DNA of 64,000 nucleotides from CG2-30-58-95 sp964618215 (GTDB lineage: Bacteria > Chloroflexota > Anaerolineae > Anaerolineales > Villigracilaceae), in NCBI GenBank assembly GCA_964618215.1, contig CAZTZE010000001.1, forward strand, positions 62,001-126,000, given 5' to 3'. Below the pieces are notes generated by a model, which was not told the DNA's origin, made no database searches, and saw nothing but the letters and a program-made list of their open reading frames with translations. The position numbers and the translations under genes were made by a program. Within the stretch, counting starts at the first letter, position 1, and every line of letters starts with the position of its first letter. Positions 25,666 to 34,760 of this stretch are shown one piece after another.

Positions 25666-28476
25666 TCACCTCCTTTGGTTTTCTGCTGTCTGGGGATGGG
25701 TTGCATGGAGAGCTGCTTTGACCCTTTGTTTATCCGCCGGCAACGAAGTAATGCGAACACCGACGGCGTCAAATATGGCATTTAGAATTGCAGGTGCGGT
25801 AGCAAGCGAAGGGGCTTCGGCAAAACCTTTCGCGCCATGCGGGCCGTAAGGATGTGGAACTTCTACAATTACCGGAATGATCTCGGGAGTCTGCTCTGCG
25901 TGGGGCACCCTGCACTTATGCAGCGAGTCGGTCAGGTTGATGCCATTTTCGACCACAAACTGCTCTGAGAGGGCAAAACCCAGGCCCATCATCACGCCTC
26001 CATGAATCTGCCCCTCGATGGCTTGCCGGTTTATCGCCTTGCCGACATCGTTGGCCGATACAACGACCAGCACCTTCACATCCCCGCTGGCCTCATCCAC
26101 CTCCACCACGGCGACCTGGGTGTTGTAGGCGTAACACCAGTGGGTTGGCCGCGTTTCAAAACCGGGCTTGCCGAAATAGCTGGCCTCACCCTCCAGCAAA
26201 GGGGCAGAACGCGGGGCTGAATAGAGTTCATCGGCGACGAAGCGTTCTCCCAGTTCAGACAGGGGGACTTCCCGCCCCGTCGCCGTGTCCACCACTCGAT
26301 CCTGGCGTAGTTCAAGCTGTCCAGGCTCAGCATCCACGATTTCGGCCGCTTTGTGAAAGATTTCCTCCTTCAGTACCCGGCAGGCTTTCAGCACTGCATT
26401 GCCCGTGAGGAAGGTCTGGCGGGAAGCCGTAGTGGGGCCTGTGGGCGGCGTGAGCGCCGTGTCCGGCCCGATAATTTCGATACGATCGGCTGGCAGGTTC
26501 AACTCGCGGGCTACCAGTTGCACCAGTCCGGCGCGTGCACCTTGGCCATAATCGTGCTGGCTGGCAAGCAGCCGGCAATTACCTGCCGAGTCTAGCTCGA
26601 CAATCGCCCCCGCCTCTTCACGCAGGCCGTGACCATAGCCAATGTTTTTCACCGCACAGGCCACTCCCACGCCGATCTTTTTGCCATCGATTCGACTGTG
26701 CTCAACGGAAACCCCGGATTGGATGCCAACCTGGTGAAAAACTTCGCGCGCCGCCCGGATGGTCTGCTTGATCGAAACCACCCCTTCTTCCAGGACGTGG
26801 TCGGCCGCCGTAGGCAGGCCCACGTCCAGCGCATTAAGCAGGCGGAACTCGAAGGGGTCAATCCCCAAGGCGCGTGCCATGATGTCCATCTGAGTCTCCA
26901 TGGCTACCGCAACCTGGTTGACGCCAAAGCCACGCATCGCTCCGGCAGGCATATTGTTAGTGTACCACGCCCAACCCTCGAGTTCAAGATTAGGGATGTA
27001 ATAGGGACCGGCGGCAAAGACCAGGGTATTTTCCAGGATGTCTATGCCGAGAGAAGCATAAGCGCCAGTGTCGAGGATGATTTTAGCCTCGAGGGCGAGA
27101 ACGTGTCCGTCACTATCTACTCCGCTTTTGAAGTGCATCCTGGCCGCGTGGCGCTTGGGATGGGCGCGGAGCGACTCCTCACGCGTCAGCACCATCTTCA
27201 CCGGGCGTCCAGTGCGCAGCACTCCCAGGGATAGATATTGCTGAAGGATCATGTCCTCTTTGCCTCCAAAAGCGCCGCCCATTGGTAACTGGACAACACG
27301 GATTTTATCCTCCGGCAGGGCCAATATTTCCGAAAGTTGTGTCCGGTCGTCGAAGGCGCACTGGGTGCCCATTTGGATCATGACACCGCCGTTCTGCGTG
27401 GGGAAGGCAATGCCCGATTCCGGCTCCAAAAAGGCGTGCTCGATGAACGGCGTGGTATATGTCTCCTCGACGACCACGCTGCAAAGGGAAAAAGCCTCCG
27501 CTGCGTCCCCGCGCCGGATGGCGGCGTGGTGCAGCAGGTTTCCCTTGCTGTGGACACGCGGAGCGTCAGGCTGGGCAGCCGCCTCTGGCGAGAACACACC
27601 TGGCAGAACGCGGTAATCCACTTTGATTTTCTTCAGCGCTTCTGCAGCGAGTTCTGGCGTCTCAGCGAAGACCGCCGCCAGCGTATCGCCGATGTAGCGT
27701 ACCTTGTCATAGGCAATCGCCGGCTGGTCACGGATGACGAGGCCAGCCTGATTTTTACCGGGGACGTCTCTGGCTGTGATCACTGCGACCACACCGGGCA
27801 TGGCTTCGGCCTCGGAGGTGTCCACACTCAAGATTTCGGCGTGAGGGTGGGCCGCCCACAGGATTTTGCCGTGCAACATATCCTTGAGGTGGATGTCATC
27901 CCCGAAGCGCGTCGCGCCCGTCACCAGGCCGACCGCATCCCGGCTGAGCACGGCCTGTTCGCCCTCTTCCTTGGGAGCGGGTGCGTGGCTTGCCCCGCAT
28001 GACAGGCGTTCAGCGGCATCCTGGATGGCATCCAGGATCTTCACGTAGCCGGTACAGCGGCACAGGTTGTTATTTTGGGTGAGAGCCTTTTTGATTTCGG
28101 CACGCGTGGGGTGCGGGTTGGCATCCAAAAGGGCTTTGGCTACCATGATCATGCCCGGTGTGCAAAACCCACACTGGACGGCGCCATGCTCGATGAACGC
28201 CTGTTGAATGGGATGAAGATTCCCATTTTGGGCCAGCCCTTCGATGGTTTGTATGCTGGCGCCGCTTATTTTCGACATGCGCACCAAGCACGCGCGCCTC
28301 ACTTTACCGTCCACGATGACCGTGCAAGCGCCACAGTGGCCGGTATTGCAGCCGTTCTTCGTCCCGGTCAGCCCCAATTCATCGCGCAAAAAGCGCATCA
28401 GGCTCAACTCTGAGGGCGCCGCGGCGCTCACTTCGTGGCCGTTTACGGTGAAGTTTATGTTGATTTTGTCAGCCAA
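25666..28476 (-). CDS. Fused iron-sulfur/molybdenum hydroxylase (aldehyde oxidoreductase architecture)
   Basis: 936 residues in one chain. The N-terminal 165 residues carry both [2Fe-2S] motifs (GCNTGHCGACTVIVDGK and QCGFCTPGM/CRCTGY); the rest is the molybdopterin-binding part with GGAFGGKED, GAMRGFGVNQ and catalytic Glu in GAKGFAEAP. There is no FAD domain, as in Desulfovibrio aldehyde oxidoreductase (Mop), so electrons probably leave to a separate acceptor. It starts with TTG (GGAG five bases before) thirteen bases after the amidohydrolase stop. Substrate unknown; xanthine-like heterocycles or aldehydes are both possible. Confidence 0.88.
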   Translation of the reverse strand: MADKININFTVNGHEVSAAAPSELSLMRFLRDELGLTGTKNGCNTGHCGACTVIVDGKVRRACLVRMSKISGASIQTIEGLAQNGNLHPIQQAFIEHGAVQCGFCTPGMIMVAKALLDANPHPTRAEIKKALTQNNNLCRCTGYVKILDAIQDAAERLSCGASHAPAPKEEGEQAVLSRDAVGLVTGATRFGDDIHLKDMLHGKILWAAHPHAEILSVDTSEAEAMPGVVAVITARDVPGKNQAGLVIRDQPAIAYDKVRYIGDTLAAVFAETPELAAEALKKIKVDYRVLPGVFSPEAAAQPDAPRVHSKGNLLHHAAIRRGDAAEAFSLCSVVVEETYTTPFIEHAFLEPESGIAFPTQNGGVMIQMGTQCAFDDRTQLSEILALPEDKIRVVQLPMGGAFGGKEDMILQQYLSLGVLRTGRPVKMVLTREESLRAHPKRHAARMHFKSGVDSDGHVLALEAKIILDTGAYASLGIDILENTLVFAAGPYYIPNLELEGWAWYTNNMPAGAMRGFGVNQVAVAMETQMDIMARALGIDPFEFRLLNALDVGLPTAADHVLEEGVVSIKQTIRAAREVFHQVGIQSGVSVEHSRIDGKKIGVGVACAVKNIGYGHGLREEAGAIVELDSAGNCRLLASQHDYGQGARAGLVQLVARELNLPADRIEIIGPDTALTPPTGPTTASRQTFLTGNAVLKACRVLKEEIFHKAAEIVDAEPGQLELRQDRVVDTATGREVPLSELGERFVADELYSAPRSAPLLEGEASYFGKPGFETRPTHWCYAYNTQVAVVEVDEASGDVKVLVVVSANDVGKAINRQAIEGQIHGGVMMGLGFALSEQFVVENGINLTDSLHKCRVPHAEQTPEIIPVIVEVPHPYGPHGAKGFAEAPSLATAPAILNAIFDAVGVRITSLPADKQRVKAALHATHPQTAENQRR

Positions 28477-28489
28477 TTTTGCTCCACTC

Positions 28490-29728
28490 TCATGTTGATA
28501 ATCCCATTGTTCTCATTCTGGTCTGATCCACCAACTTGCCGTGGCTGATGACGTGGGCTGGCGCAGCATGGCAGCGTAGCGCCTCCAACACGTTGGGCGC
28601 GTCGAGAACGACAAGATGCGCTGGAGCGCCTACCCGCAAGCCATGATCCCTGAGACCCATAGCCTGGGCAGCCCGCACTGTGATCATGTCGTAGAGCGTT
28701 TCCATCTCAGCCGAGGTGGTCATCCACAGCAAATGGGAGGCCAGGAAAGCAACTTCCAGCATGTTGTTGCGGCCATAGGGATAGTAGGCATCCGAGATGT
28801 CATCCTGACCCAGGCAGACCAACACTCCTTCTTCTAGAAGCTCCCGGACTCGGGCGTGTAACGGGCCGGTATGCGGGTCGCTAACCACACCCATGTCCGC
28901 TTTCTTCAGCAGGGCAGCGACCTTCTGGAAATAGGGCTTTGGATAGAGTGCCATTGCGCGAGCGTGGTGGGCTAATACCCGGCCCTGCCAGCCGCGGTGG
29001 ATGGCTTCAATCGCCATAGTTTCCAGCGAACGCAGGCCGGGGTCACCAGCATCGTCCACCAGCATGGAGACATCCTTTTCATATTTGACCGCAATGTCGA
29101 ATATCTCTTTGACGTGCTGGGCAATATCAGCTTCTGTGTACTCGATCCATGGGATGCCGCCCACCACGTCCGCTCCGAGCGTCATTGCCTGCCGCACCAG
29201 ATCGGCCGCCCCTGGCTCACGCACGATCCCATCCTGGGCAAAAGCGACGACCTGGATGTCCACGATGTCTTTGAACTCTTCCCGCGCGCGGATGAGAGCC
29301 TTCACCCCTTCCAGGCGGGCTTTAGTATCCACATCGGCGAAGGCGCGCAAATGGGTGCAGCCGAAGAGGGCTGCCTGAGCGACAGCGCGGCGCACGTTTT
29401 TGATGATCCAGGACTCGTCATATTTATCCTTGACACGCGCAGCCAGCTCGATGGCTGTCATGGCTTTGCCCATCTCGGCTGCGTGGTAATCCAGCAGGGC
29501 TTTCTCGTCCATCATTTGCAGGGTGTATACTTTGCATAAATGAAGGTGAGGATTTACAAAGGACTCGGTTACCAGGTTGCCCTGGGCGTCAATCTCGGCC
29601 GCTGCGGTGCAGTCAATCTGATCCCCGATAGCTGTGATCTTCCCATCGGCGATGCCGATCTGAAAGAATTTGCCTGACTGGTTTCGAAGCCGGGCGTGCT
29701 TGATTAGAATGTCGAATTTCTCTGGCAT
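28490..29728 (-). CDS. Cytosine-deaminase-like amidohydrolase
   Basis: 412 residues of the metal-dependent amidohydrolase superfamily. HLHLC near residue 62 gives the first metal ligands, LAHHARAM a further histidine, and CLGQDDISDAYYPYGR contains the metal Asp as in the CodA/AtzC deaminase group. The product would be a deaminase or hydrolase acting on a purine, pyrimidine or related ring. ATG with AAGGAG upstream. Before insertion of the cassette at 29767 this gene would have followed the hydroxylase gene at 30778 with a leader of about 47 bases. Confidence 0.85.
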   Translation of the reverse strand: MPEKFDILIKHARLRNQSGKFFQIGIADGKITAIGDQIDCTAAAEIDAQGNLVTESFVNPHLHLCKVYTLQMMDEKALLDYHAAEMGKAMTAIELAARVKDKYDESWIIKNVRRAVAQAALFGCTHLRAFADVDTKARLEGVKALIRAREEFKDIVDIQVVAFAQDGIVREPGAADLVRQAMTLGADVVGGIPWIEYTEADIAQHVKEIFDIAVKYEKDVSMLVDDAGDPGLRSLETMAIEAIHRGWQGRVLAHHARAMALYPKPYFQKVAALLKKADMGVVSDPHTGPLHARVRELLEEGVLVCLGQDDISDAYYPYGRNNMLEVAFLASHLLWMTTSAEMETLYDMITVRAAQAMGLRDHGLRVGAPAHLVVLDAPNVLEALRCHAAPAHVISHGKLVDQTRMRTMGLST

Positions 29729-29766
29729 TTTCTCTCCTTCGAAAGGGATAGGGTTTACTCCCCTAT

Positions 29767-29832
29767 CGGTGCGCGTCAGCCGCTCGCGTGAAGCGAAGCG
29801 GAACGCGAGTCGGCTGCACGCGCGGGTTGGGC
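29767..29832 (-). other. Integron-type attC recombination site
   Basis: Read on the minus strand it starts with a perfect R'' core GCCCAAC (29832-29826). A left arm GCGCGTGCAGCCGACTCGCG, a loop, and a right arm CGCGAGCGGCTGACGCGC follow, ending in ACCG at 29767. The arms pair throughout except for two unpaired bases (G and A) in the left arm, the extrahelical bases that mark attC sites. It lies about 20 bases after the stop of the gene at 29854. Confidence 0.85.
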
Positions 29833-29853
29833 GCGTGAGTGCCTATGGCTGGT

Positions 29854-30720
29854 CTACTTGAAATAGCCATACGCCTTGAGCGTCTTCAACGCCCTGATCG
29901 TCACGACACCCCGATATTCCCATTCGCACATCGGACTAATGGCAGGCCAAGAGATCGGCCAGCCGCCATCGACTTGTTGCTGGCTGGCCATAGCTTCAAG
30001 GTGATTATCAATTACACTGTCATCAAACAGATGGCGGCAAAGACTATTCGGCGTAGGCGCCCATTCAAGTGGTTTCTTAACATAGCCTTCAGCTTGGGGG
30101 TCAAACGCAATAAGGTTTTTCGCAAAGAGTTGTGCGCTAATCTTTTGGAAAGCTTGTTCCGCGCGTTCACGGTCGGGAGTATTTTCAAGAAAACTGATAG
30201 CGCACAGAAAATCGTGCGCACTTCCTTCGTGCAAGTTCTCGATTTTTCGCCAGCAGAACGGAGTCACCTTGTCCAGCCAGACATGGTGACATCCATACTT
30301 GTAGAGTAAGCCCGCGATACTCGCGGTGGGGTTTATTGATGCTGGTGGGTTGTCATCTGTGTTCCACCAATCTGCTCTGGGTGCATTTCGGACGGTGGGC
30401 AACACAAATGGCACACCACCTTCGTCAGTCGTAATGCTCATCAGAAAACCACATACGCGTTGCGCCATCTCTTCATCAAAACCAAGGCCATCCAGGACAC
30501 GCAGGGCAAAGTCTTGGTCAACGGGTTGGCTGTTAGGCGTGCGTTTGTCTGGTTCCAGGGCATGACCAAACCCGCCATCGTCATTTTGATAGGCGCGTAG
30601 AGCAGCAATGACTGGCTGTCTTTTTCCCTCTTTGAACAGGTAAGCGAAGAGCAGCCTTTCGAGTAGGCGAGCGTTACCCCAAATAAAGGTCTGTGCGGCC
30701 TCCAGTATCATTGCTGTCAT
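29854..30720 (-). CDS. Terpene-cyclase-like alpha/alpha-toroid protein (cassette cargo)
   Basis: 288 residues with repeated helical segments and the motif YQNDDGGFGHALEPD, then QVDGGWPISWP near the C-terminus, as in prenyltransferase/squalene-cyclase-like toroid repeats. The DxDD or zinc-site residues of true cyclases are not evident, so a non-catalytic or different hydrolytic role is possible. It is the only gene in an integron-type cassette; cassette cargo is often adaptive but functionally unassigned. No signal peptide or membrane segment is seen. Confidence 0.7.
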   Translation of the reverse strand: MTAMILEAAQTFIWGNARLLERLLFAYLFKEGKRQPVIAALRAYQNDDGGFGHALEPDKRTPNSQPVDQDFALRVLDGLGFDEEMAQRVCGFLMSITTDEGGVPFVLPTVRNAPRADWWNTDDNPPASINPTASIAGLLYKYGCHHVWLDKVTPFCWRKIENLHEGSAHDFLCAISFLENTPDRERAEQAFQKISAQLFAKNLIAFDPQAEGYVKKPLEWAPTPNSLCRHLFDDSVIDNHLEAMASQQQVDGGWPISWPAISPMCEWEYRGVVTIRALKTLKAYGYFK

Positions 30721-30777
30721 GCGTCACCTCATGGAAGAAACTCTCAGTTGCGAGTGCAGTGAAGCACCCAACCCCTA

Positions 30778-33132
30778 TTATGCCGCAATCCCGGCATCCA
30801 GTATGGCCAGGTATACTTTTTCTGCCGTGAAGGGAGGACCCTCGAAACGGACACCCACGGCATCATAAATTGCATTTGCAATCGCCGGGATGGTGGGTAC
30901 CATCGAATGCTCACCAATGCCGCGGGCGCCCCAGGGTCCATCATCCTGCGGAACTTCGACAATGTAGGCTTGCAGATCCTTGGGAATGTCTGAAGTTGTA
31001 GCGATGCGGTAATCAACAAAGCTGGGATTCTGCACCACGCCATCCTTCAATTGGAGGATTTCAAACAAGGCTGAGCTCATTCCCTGGACAAAGCCACCTT
31101 CCATTTGCGCTTTCACCATTTCGGGATTGATCGCCTTGCCAACGTCGAAGGCAGACACGCCTTTGATGATTTCGATCCGGCCTGTATCCAGGTCAACTTC
31201 CAATTCGACGGCCTGAGCGCCGGTAGTGTAATGGACCACAGCCCGCTCTCCTTGTCCGGTTTCCGGGTCCAGGCCGGTGACGTAAGTGGGCATGAAATTA
31301 CCGCGCCCGATCACGGGACCTCCTCGCCAACCCTGATCACCTGGTTTGGGCAAGCCGTAGATGACAAGATTCTTCAACGGTATTTCTTTCTCGCTTTTGA
31401 ACGAAATGACCACGCCATTGACAATATCCAGGTCTTCGATTGTCTCTTCCCAGGCTTCAGCCACTACTTCCAGGATCTGTCGGCGGGCGTCTTTGGCAGC
31501 GCGGACAATGGCATTGCCCATGCTCCAGGTCAGGCGGCTGGCTACAGTTTGCCACTCGTAGGGGCTGTAGCGCGTATCAATCGGAGTTGCGATACGAACC
31601 GATTCGTAAGGAACACCGAGAGCCGCCGCGGCCATTTGGGCGGCCACTGTAAACACTCCCTGGCCGATTTCCTGACCGCCAACACCCACATTGAGCGTAC
31701 CGTCTTCGGCTAATTCGACCCAGGCGCTCGAACCGGCATTGGGCGGCATCGCCGGCGCCTTCCACATCAGGGCAAGCCCTTTACCGCGCCGTTTGTTGGG
31801 AGCGCTTGGGGGAGCTTTCTTCCCCCAGCCAATAGCTTCAGCTACTATCTCCACACACTGCGATAAGCCCGTCGGGTGCATCTTGCTGCCAGTCACCAGG
31901 GTGCTGCCCGTTTTCAAGCAGTTGAGCTTGCGAAATGCAACCGCATCCATGCCAATCTGCAGGGCAAGTTCATCAATACATTGCTCCAACCCGGCATGCA
32001 TTTCGGGCATACCAAAACCACGCATGGGGCCACCCACAGGGTGGTTGGTGTATACGCAATAACTATCCGTCTTGACATTGGGAACTTCGTAAGGCCCACT
32101 GCTGCTATAACCAGAAGCACGCGTGATATTAACGCCATATTCTGTATAAGCCCCAGCATCCCAATAAAATCTATTCTCAACCGCCAGGAGTCGGCCTTTT
32201 TCGTCGCAGCCCATCTTGAAGTAGGCCACCAATCCCTGGCGCACAAAAGCTGTGAAGAATTCCTCTTCGCGGGTTAGCAACAGCTTAACTGGACGCCCCT
32301 TAACTTTCGTAGCAATTGCAACTGCCAGCGCCTCCATGCTCACGCCGGCCTTGCTGCCGAAGCCGCCACCCACAATTGGCGCGATTACCCGCACATCACT
32401 CTGGGATATTCCCATTGACTGGGCAATGAGATTGCGCTGCGCAAATGGCGATTGCGAACTTCCCCATAGCGTGACATCTCCTGACTCGTCAACTTTGGCA
32501 ATCGCGACATGCGGTTCTATCGGCACGTGTTGGATGTGGGGGATGCGGTACTTGCGCTCGACGATCGCCGCACACTTCTCCCAGGCGCTATCCACATCAC
32601 CTTTACGGATTTTGAAATGATTGGAGATATTTGTGCCTGGCTTCGGCAGAATGAAACTGGCGACTACATACTGGCCGAGGTCGGGATGGATTACTGGCGC
32701 TTTGGGGCTGACGCCAAATTCGGGATCGAGTACCGGTTCCAAAACTTCATACTCTACTTCAATCAGATCGAGGGCTTTTTGGGCTATCTCTTCACTGATG
32801 GCCGCCACCCCCGCGACCGGATCACCGACGTAGCGCACGCGCTCCCGGCAGAAGATGAACCGGTCTTTCAGGTACAACCCGATGTAACCGGGGAAATCCT
32901 CGCCGGTGACAATGGCTTTCACGCCGGGCAATGCACGCGCTTTCGCGATGTCAATCTTCTTGATGAGCGCGTGCGGATGTGGGCTGCGTTTGATGCGTGC
33001 ATGCAGCAGTGAATTCCCAAACTGGAAGTCATCCGCATAAATAGCTGCGCCAGTCACTTTTTCGCGGGCATCTATGCGGGGTTTACTCTCGCCGATGGGG
33101 CTGGGGATGTTTTGGGGGTTGGTCTTTACCAT
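30778..33132 (-). CDS. Molybdenum-binding subunit of xanthine dehydrogenase-family hydroxylase
   Basis: 784 residues, molybdopterin-binding large subunit. Markers: GGGFGSKAGV, the GPMRGFGMPE cofactor loop, GGQEIGQGVF, and GARGIGEHSM containing the catalytic Glu. ATG preceded by GGAGACG. It is encoded after the separate FAD (33788) and iron-sulfur (33200) subunits, giving a full three-subunit enzyme adjacent to importer system 2. Likely hydroxylates a purine or other N-heterocycle, handing electrons through Fe-S to FAD. The stop codon is six bases from the cassette junction. Confidence 0.9.
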   Translation of the reverse strand: MVKTNPQNIPSPIGESKPRIDAREKVTGAAIYADDFQFGNSLLHARIKRSPHPHALIKKIDIAKARALPGVKAIVTGEDFPGYIGLYLKDRFIFCRERVRYVGDPVAGVAAISEEIAQKALDLIEVEYEVLEPVLDPEFGVSPKAPVIHPDLGQYVVASFILPKPGTNISNHFKIRKGDVDSAWEKCAAIVERKYRIPHIQHVPIEPHVAIAKVDESGDVTLWGSSQSPFAQRNLIAQSMGISQSDVRVIAPIVGGGFGSKAGVSMEALAVAIATKVKGRPVKLLLTREEEFFTAFVRQGLVAYFKMGCDEKGRLLAVENRFYWDAGAYTEYGVNITRASGYSSSGPYEVPNVKTDSYCVYTNHPVGGPMRGFGMPEMHAGLEQCIDELALQIGMDAVAFRKLNCLKTGSTLVTGSKMHPTGLSQCVEIVAEAIGWGKKAPPSAPNKRRGKGLALMWKAPAMPPNAGSSAWVELAEDGTLNVGVGGQEIGQGVFTVAAQMAAAALGVPYESVRIATPIDTRYSPYEWQTVASRLTWSMGNAIVRAAKDARRQILEVVAEAWEETIEDLDIVNGVVISFKSEKEIPLKNLVIYGLPKPGDQGWRGGPVIGRGNFMPTYVTGLDPETGQGERAVVHYTTGAQAVELEVDLDTGRIEIIKGVSAFDVGKAINPEMVKAQMEGGFVQGMSSALFEILQLKDGVVQNPSFVDYRIATTSDIPKDLQAYIVEVPQDDGPWGARGIGEHSMVPTIPAIANAIYDAVGVRFEGPPFTAEKVYLAILDAGIAA

Positions 33133-33199
33133 AAGTCGTCTCCTTATGGATGTGTAAGATCCAAAGTCTGTATCTCAGTACTCATGCCGAGGACAGCGT

Positions 33200-33679
33200 T
33201 CATGTTGTGACCAATTGCATTTTGGCGGCTGCCTTCACACTCTCGATAATCCGCACATAGCCGGTGCAACGGCACAAATTCCCGACCAAGGCCTCGCGTA
33301 TTTCATTCTCGCTTGGATTGGGGTTACGTTTAAGCAGCGCGTAGGAGGAGATCAGTATCCCAGGCGTACAAAAACCACATTGCACCCCCCCTTCCTGGAT
33401 CATGGCTTCCTGAATCGGGTCGAGCTGTTTGTCACCCGCCAGGCCCTCCACCGTGATGATTTCAGCCCCGTCACATTCGACAGCCAGCACCATGCAACTG
33501 TTGACCGGTTCGCCATTCAGCAACACCGTGCAGGCGCCACATTCACCGGCCGAGCAGCCATTTTTTGTGCCGGTTAACGCCAAGCTTTCACGCAGCATGC
33601 GCATGAGCGTCATGTTGGATGGGACGACAACTTGTTCCAGGTCACCGTTGATGGTGACGTTTACCTTGTGGAACGCCAT
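33200..33679 (-). CDS. [2Fe-2S] subunit of xanthine dehydrogenase-family hydroxylase
   Basis: 159 residues. The plant-ferredoxin-type cluster (GCSAGECGACTVLLNG) and the second alpha-helical cluster (QCGFCTPGI and CRCTGYVRI) are complete. I start at the ATG at 33679 because GGAGG lies just upstream; an upstream in-frame start would add a poorly conserved stretch. It is the electron-relay subunit for the Mo subunit encoded 67 bases downstream and the FAD subunit upstream. Confidence 0.93.
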   Translation of the reverse strand: MAFHKVNVTINGDLEQVVVPSNMTLMRMLRESLALTGTKNGCSAGECGACTVLLNGEPVNSCMVLAVECDGAEIITVEGLAGDKQLDPIQEAMIQEGGVQCGFCTPGILISSYALLKRNPNPSENEIREALVGNLCRCTGYVRIIESVKAAAKMQLVTT

Positions 33680-33718
33680 ATTATCCTCCGATAAAGTAAT
33701 TGTTAATCGTATACGCAC

Positions 33719-33771
33719 CGTCCCGAAGGTTTGAACGGTTCAACAAGGTTTTTCAAGGAACCTTCGGGACG
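33719..33771. repeat. 13-bp inverted repeat between FAD and Fe-S subunit genes
   Basis: CGTCCCGAAGGTT (33719-33731) and AACCTTCGGGACG (33759-33771) pair perfectly around a 27-base loop. There is no T-tract, so it is probably an RNA-processing or repeat element, not a terminator. Confidence 0.6.
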
Positions 33772-33787
33772 TTCTGCGTGCGGTTTG

Positions 33788-34681
33788 TCAGTTCAATTTT
33801 TCCCAGACTTCGGTCAGCGCTTTTGCGGATAGATTCCTCACCATCTCTTTACGATAGCGAGCGCTGCCGCGCAGATCGTCAATCGGCGCGCAGGCTTCGG
33901 CAGCCAGATGGGCAGCTTCGCGGATGGTTTTGGGCGTGATGGGTTGGTTTGCCAGATATGTTTCGGCCTGCGTTGGCACGAGGGGCACAGGGGCTACCGA
34001 GGCGAGAGCCAGGCGGAAGCGATAACCGGACGGGAGGCTGGGGTCTGGGTGGCCCAGCGCCGTCACGCCAACGAGCGACAAGTCGCTCAATTTATTGCGT
34101 CCCAGCTTGAGATACACCCCCGCGCAGCCTTTTGGCGGCCGGGGAAGGTGGATTGCCATCACGATGTCACCGGGTTTCAAAGTGGTTTTACCGGGGCCGA
34201 GGAAAAACTTCGCCAGCGGTTCCTGGCGCGGACCACTTACCCCATGGATTTGCAGCACGCCGTCAAAAACCAGGCACGCCCCGATGGTATCCCCGGCGGG
34301 GGAGGCGTTGCAGATGTTGCCTACCACGGTAGCACGATTGCGCAGTTGGTAGCTGGCGACTGAGCGGCAGGCCTCCGCCAGCAGAGGGTAATGCGCCTGC
34401 ACTTCGCGGGAGGCGATCACCCGGTTCATGTTGACTGCGGCGCCGAGGGTCAGACCAGCCCTTGGGTCAAAGCGCAGGTCGTTCGTCCCGTCCAGGTTTT
34501 TCACGTCAACCAGGAATTTGGGTGTTATAAATCCATCCCGCATCCGGACAAATATATCTGTTCCTCCCAGAAACGGACGCGCTTCACCAGGGTAGCGGGC
34601 TAAAAATTCACTGGCCTCAGCCAATGTCTCCGGTCGGACATATTCAAATTCCGGGAGCGTAGGATGAGTGTTCATGGTCAT
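33788..34681 (-). CDS. FAD-binding subunit of xanthine dehydrogenase-family hydroxylase
   Basis: 297 residues. The CO-dehydrogenase flavoprotein fold is recognised from PGEARPFLGGTDIFVRMRDG (FAD pyrophosphate site) and RNRATVVGNICNASPAGDTI, with an MxxHLPRP-type block later. It starts at the ATG at 34681 with AAGGA seven bases upstream. It is the first gene of the three-subunit hydroxylase set and begins 79 bases after the permease gene of importer system 2, suggesting that uptake and oxidation of the substrate are co-expressed. Confidence 0.9.
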   Translation of the reverse strand: MTMNTHPTLPEFEYVRPETLAEASEFLARYPGEARPFLGGTDIFVRMRDGFITPKFLVDVKNLDGTNDLRFDPRAGLTLGAAVNMNRVIASREVQAHYPLLAEACRSVASYQLRNRATVVGNICNASPAGDTIGACLVFDGVLQIHGVSGPRQEPLAKFFLGPGKTTLKPGDIVMAIHLPRPPKGCAGVYLKLGRNKLSDLSLVGVTALGHPDPSLPSGYRFRLALASVAPVPLVPTQAETYLANQPITPKTIREAAHLAAEACAPIDDLRGSARYRKEMVRNLSAKALTEVWEKLN

Positions 34682-34760
34682 GACAGTTTCCTTAGGCAAT
34701 TTAACCGTTTTATCAAGTTCTGATAACCTGAACAAGGGGGAGACTACCGGAACCTTCCCA

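Larger units (their letters stand above)
29767..30771 (-). mobile_element. Single integron gene cassette inserted between operon genes
   Basis: On the minus strand the unit begins at 30771 with TTGGGT (in context GTTGGGT), carries one gene with its start about 50 bases in, and ends with an attC at 29767 whose R'' core GCCCAAC matches the cassette's own start. The right junction is G/ATAGGG, so the target was a GAT triplet, not a standard attI or attC. Removing 1005 bp restores a hydroxylase stop codon followed directly by the amidohydrolase leader. No integrase is in the window. Confidence 0.8.
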
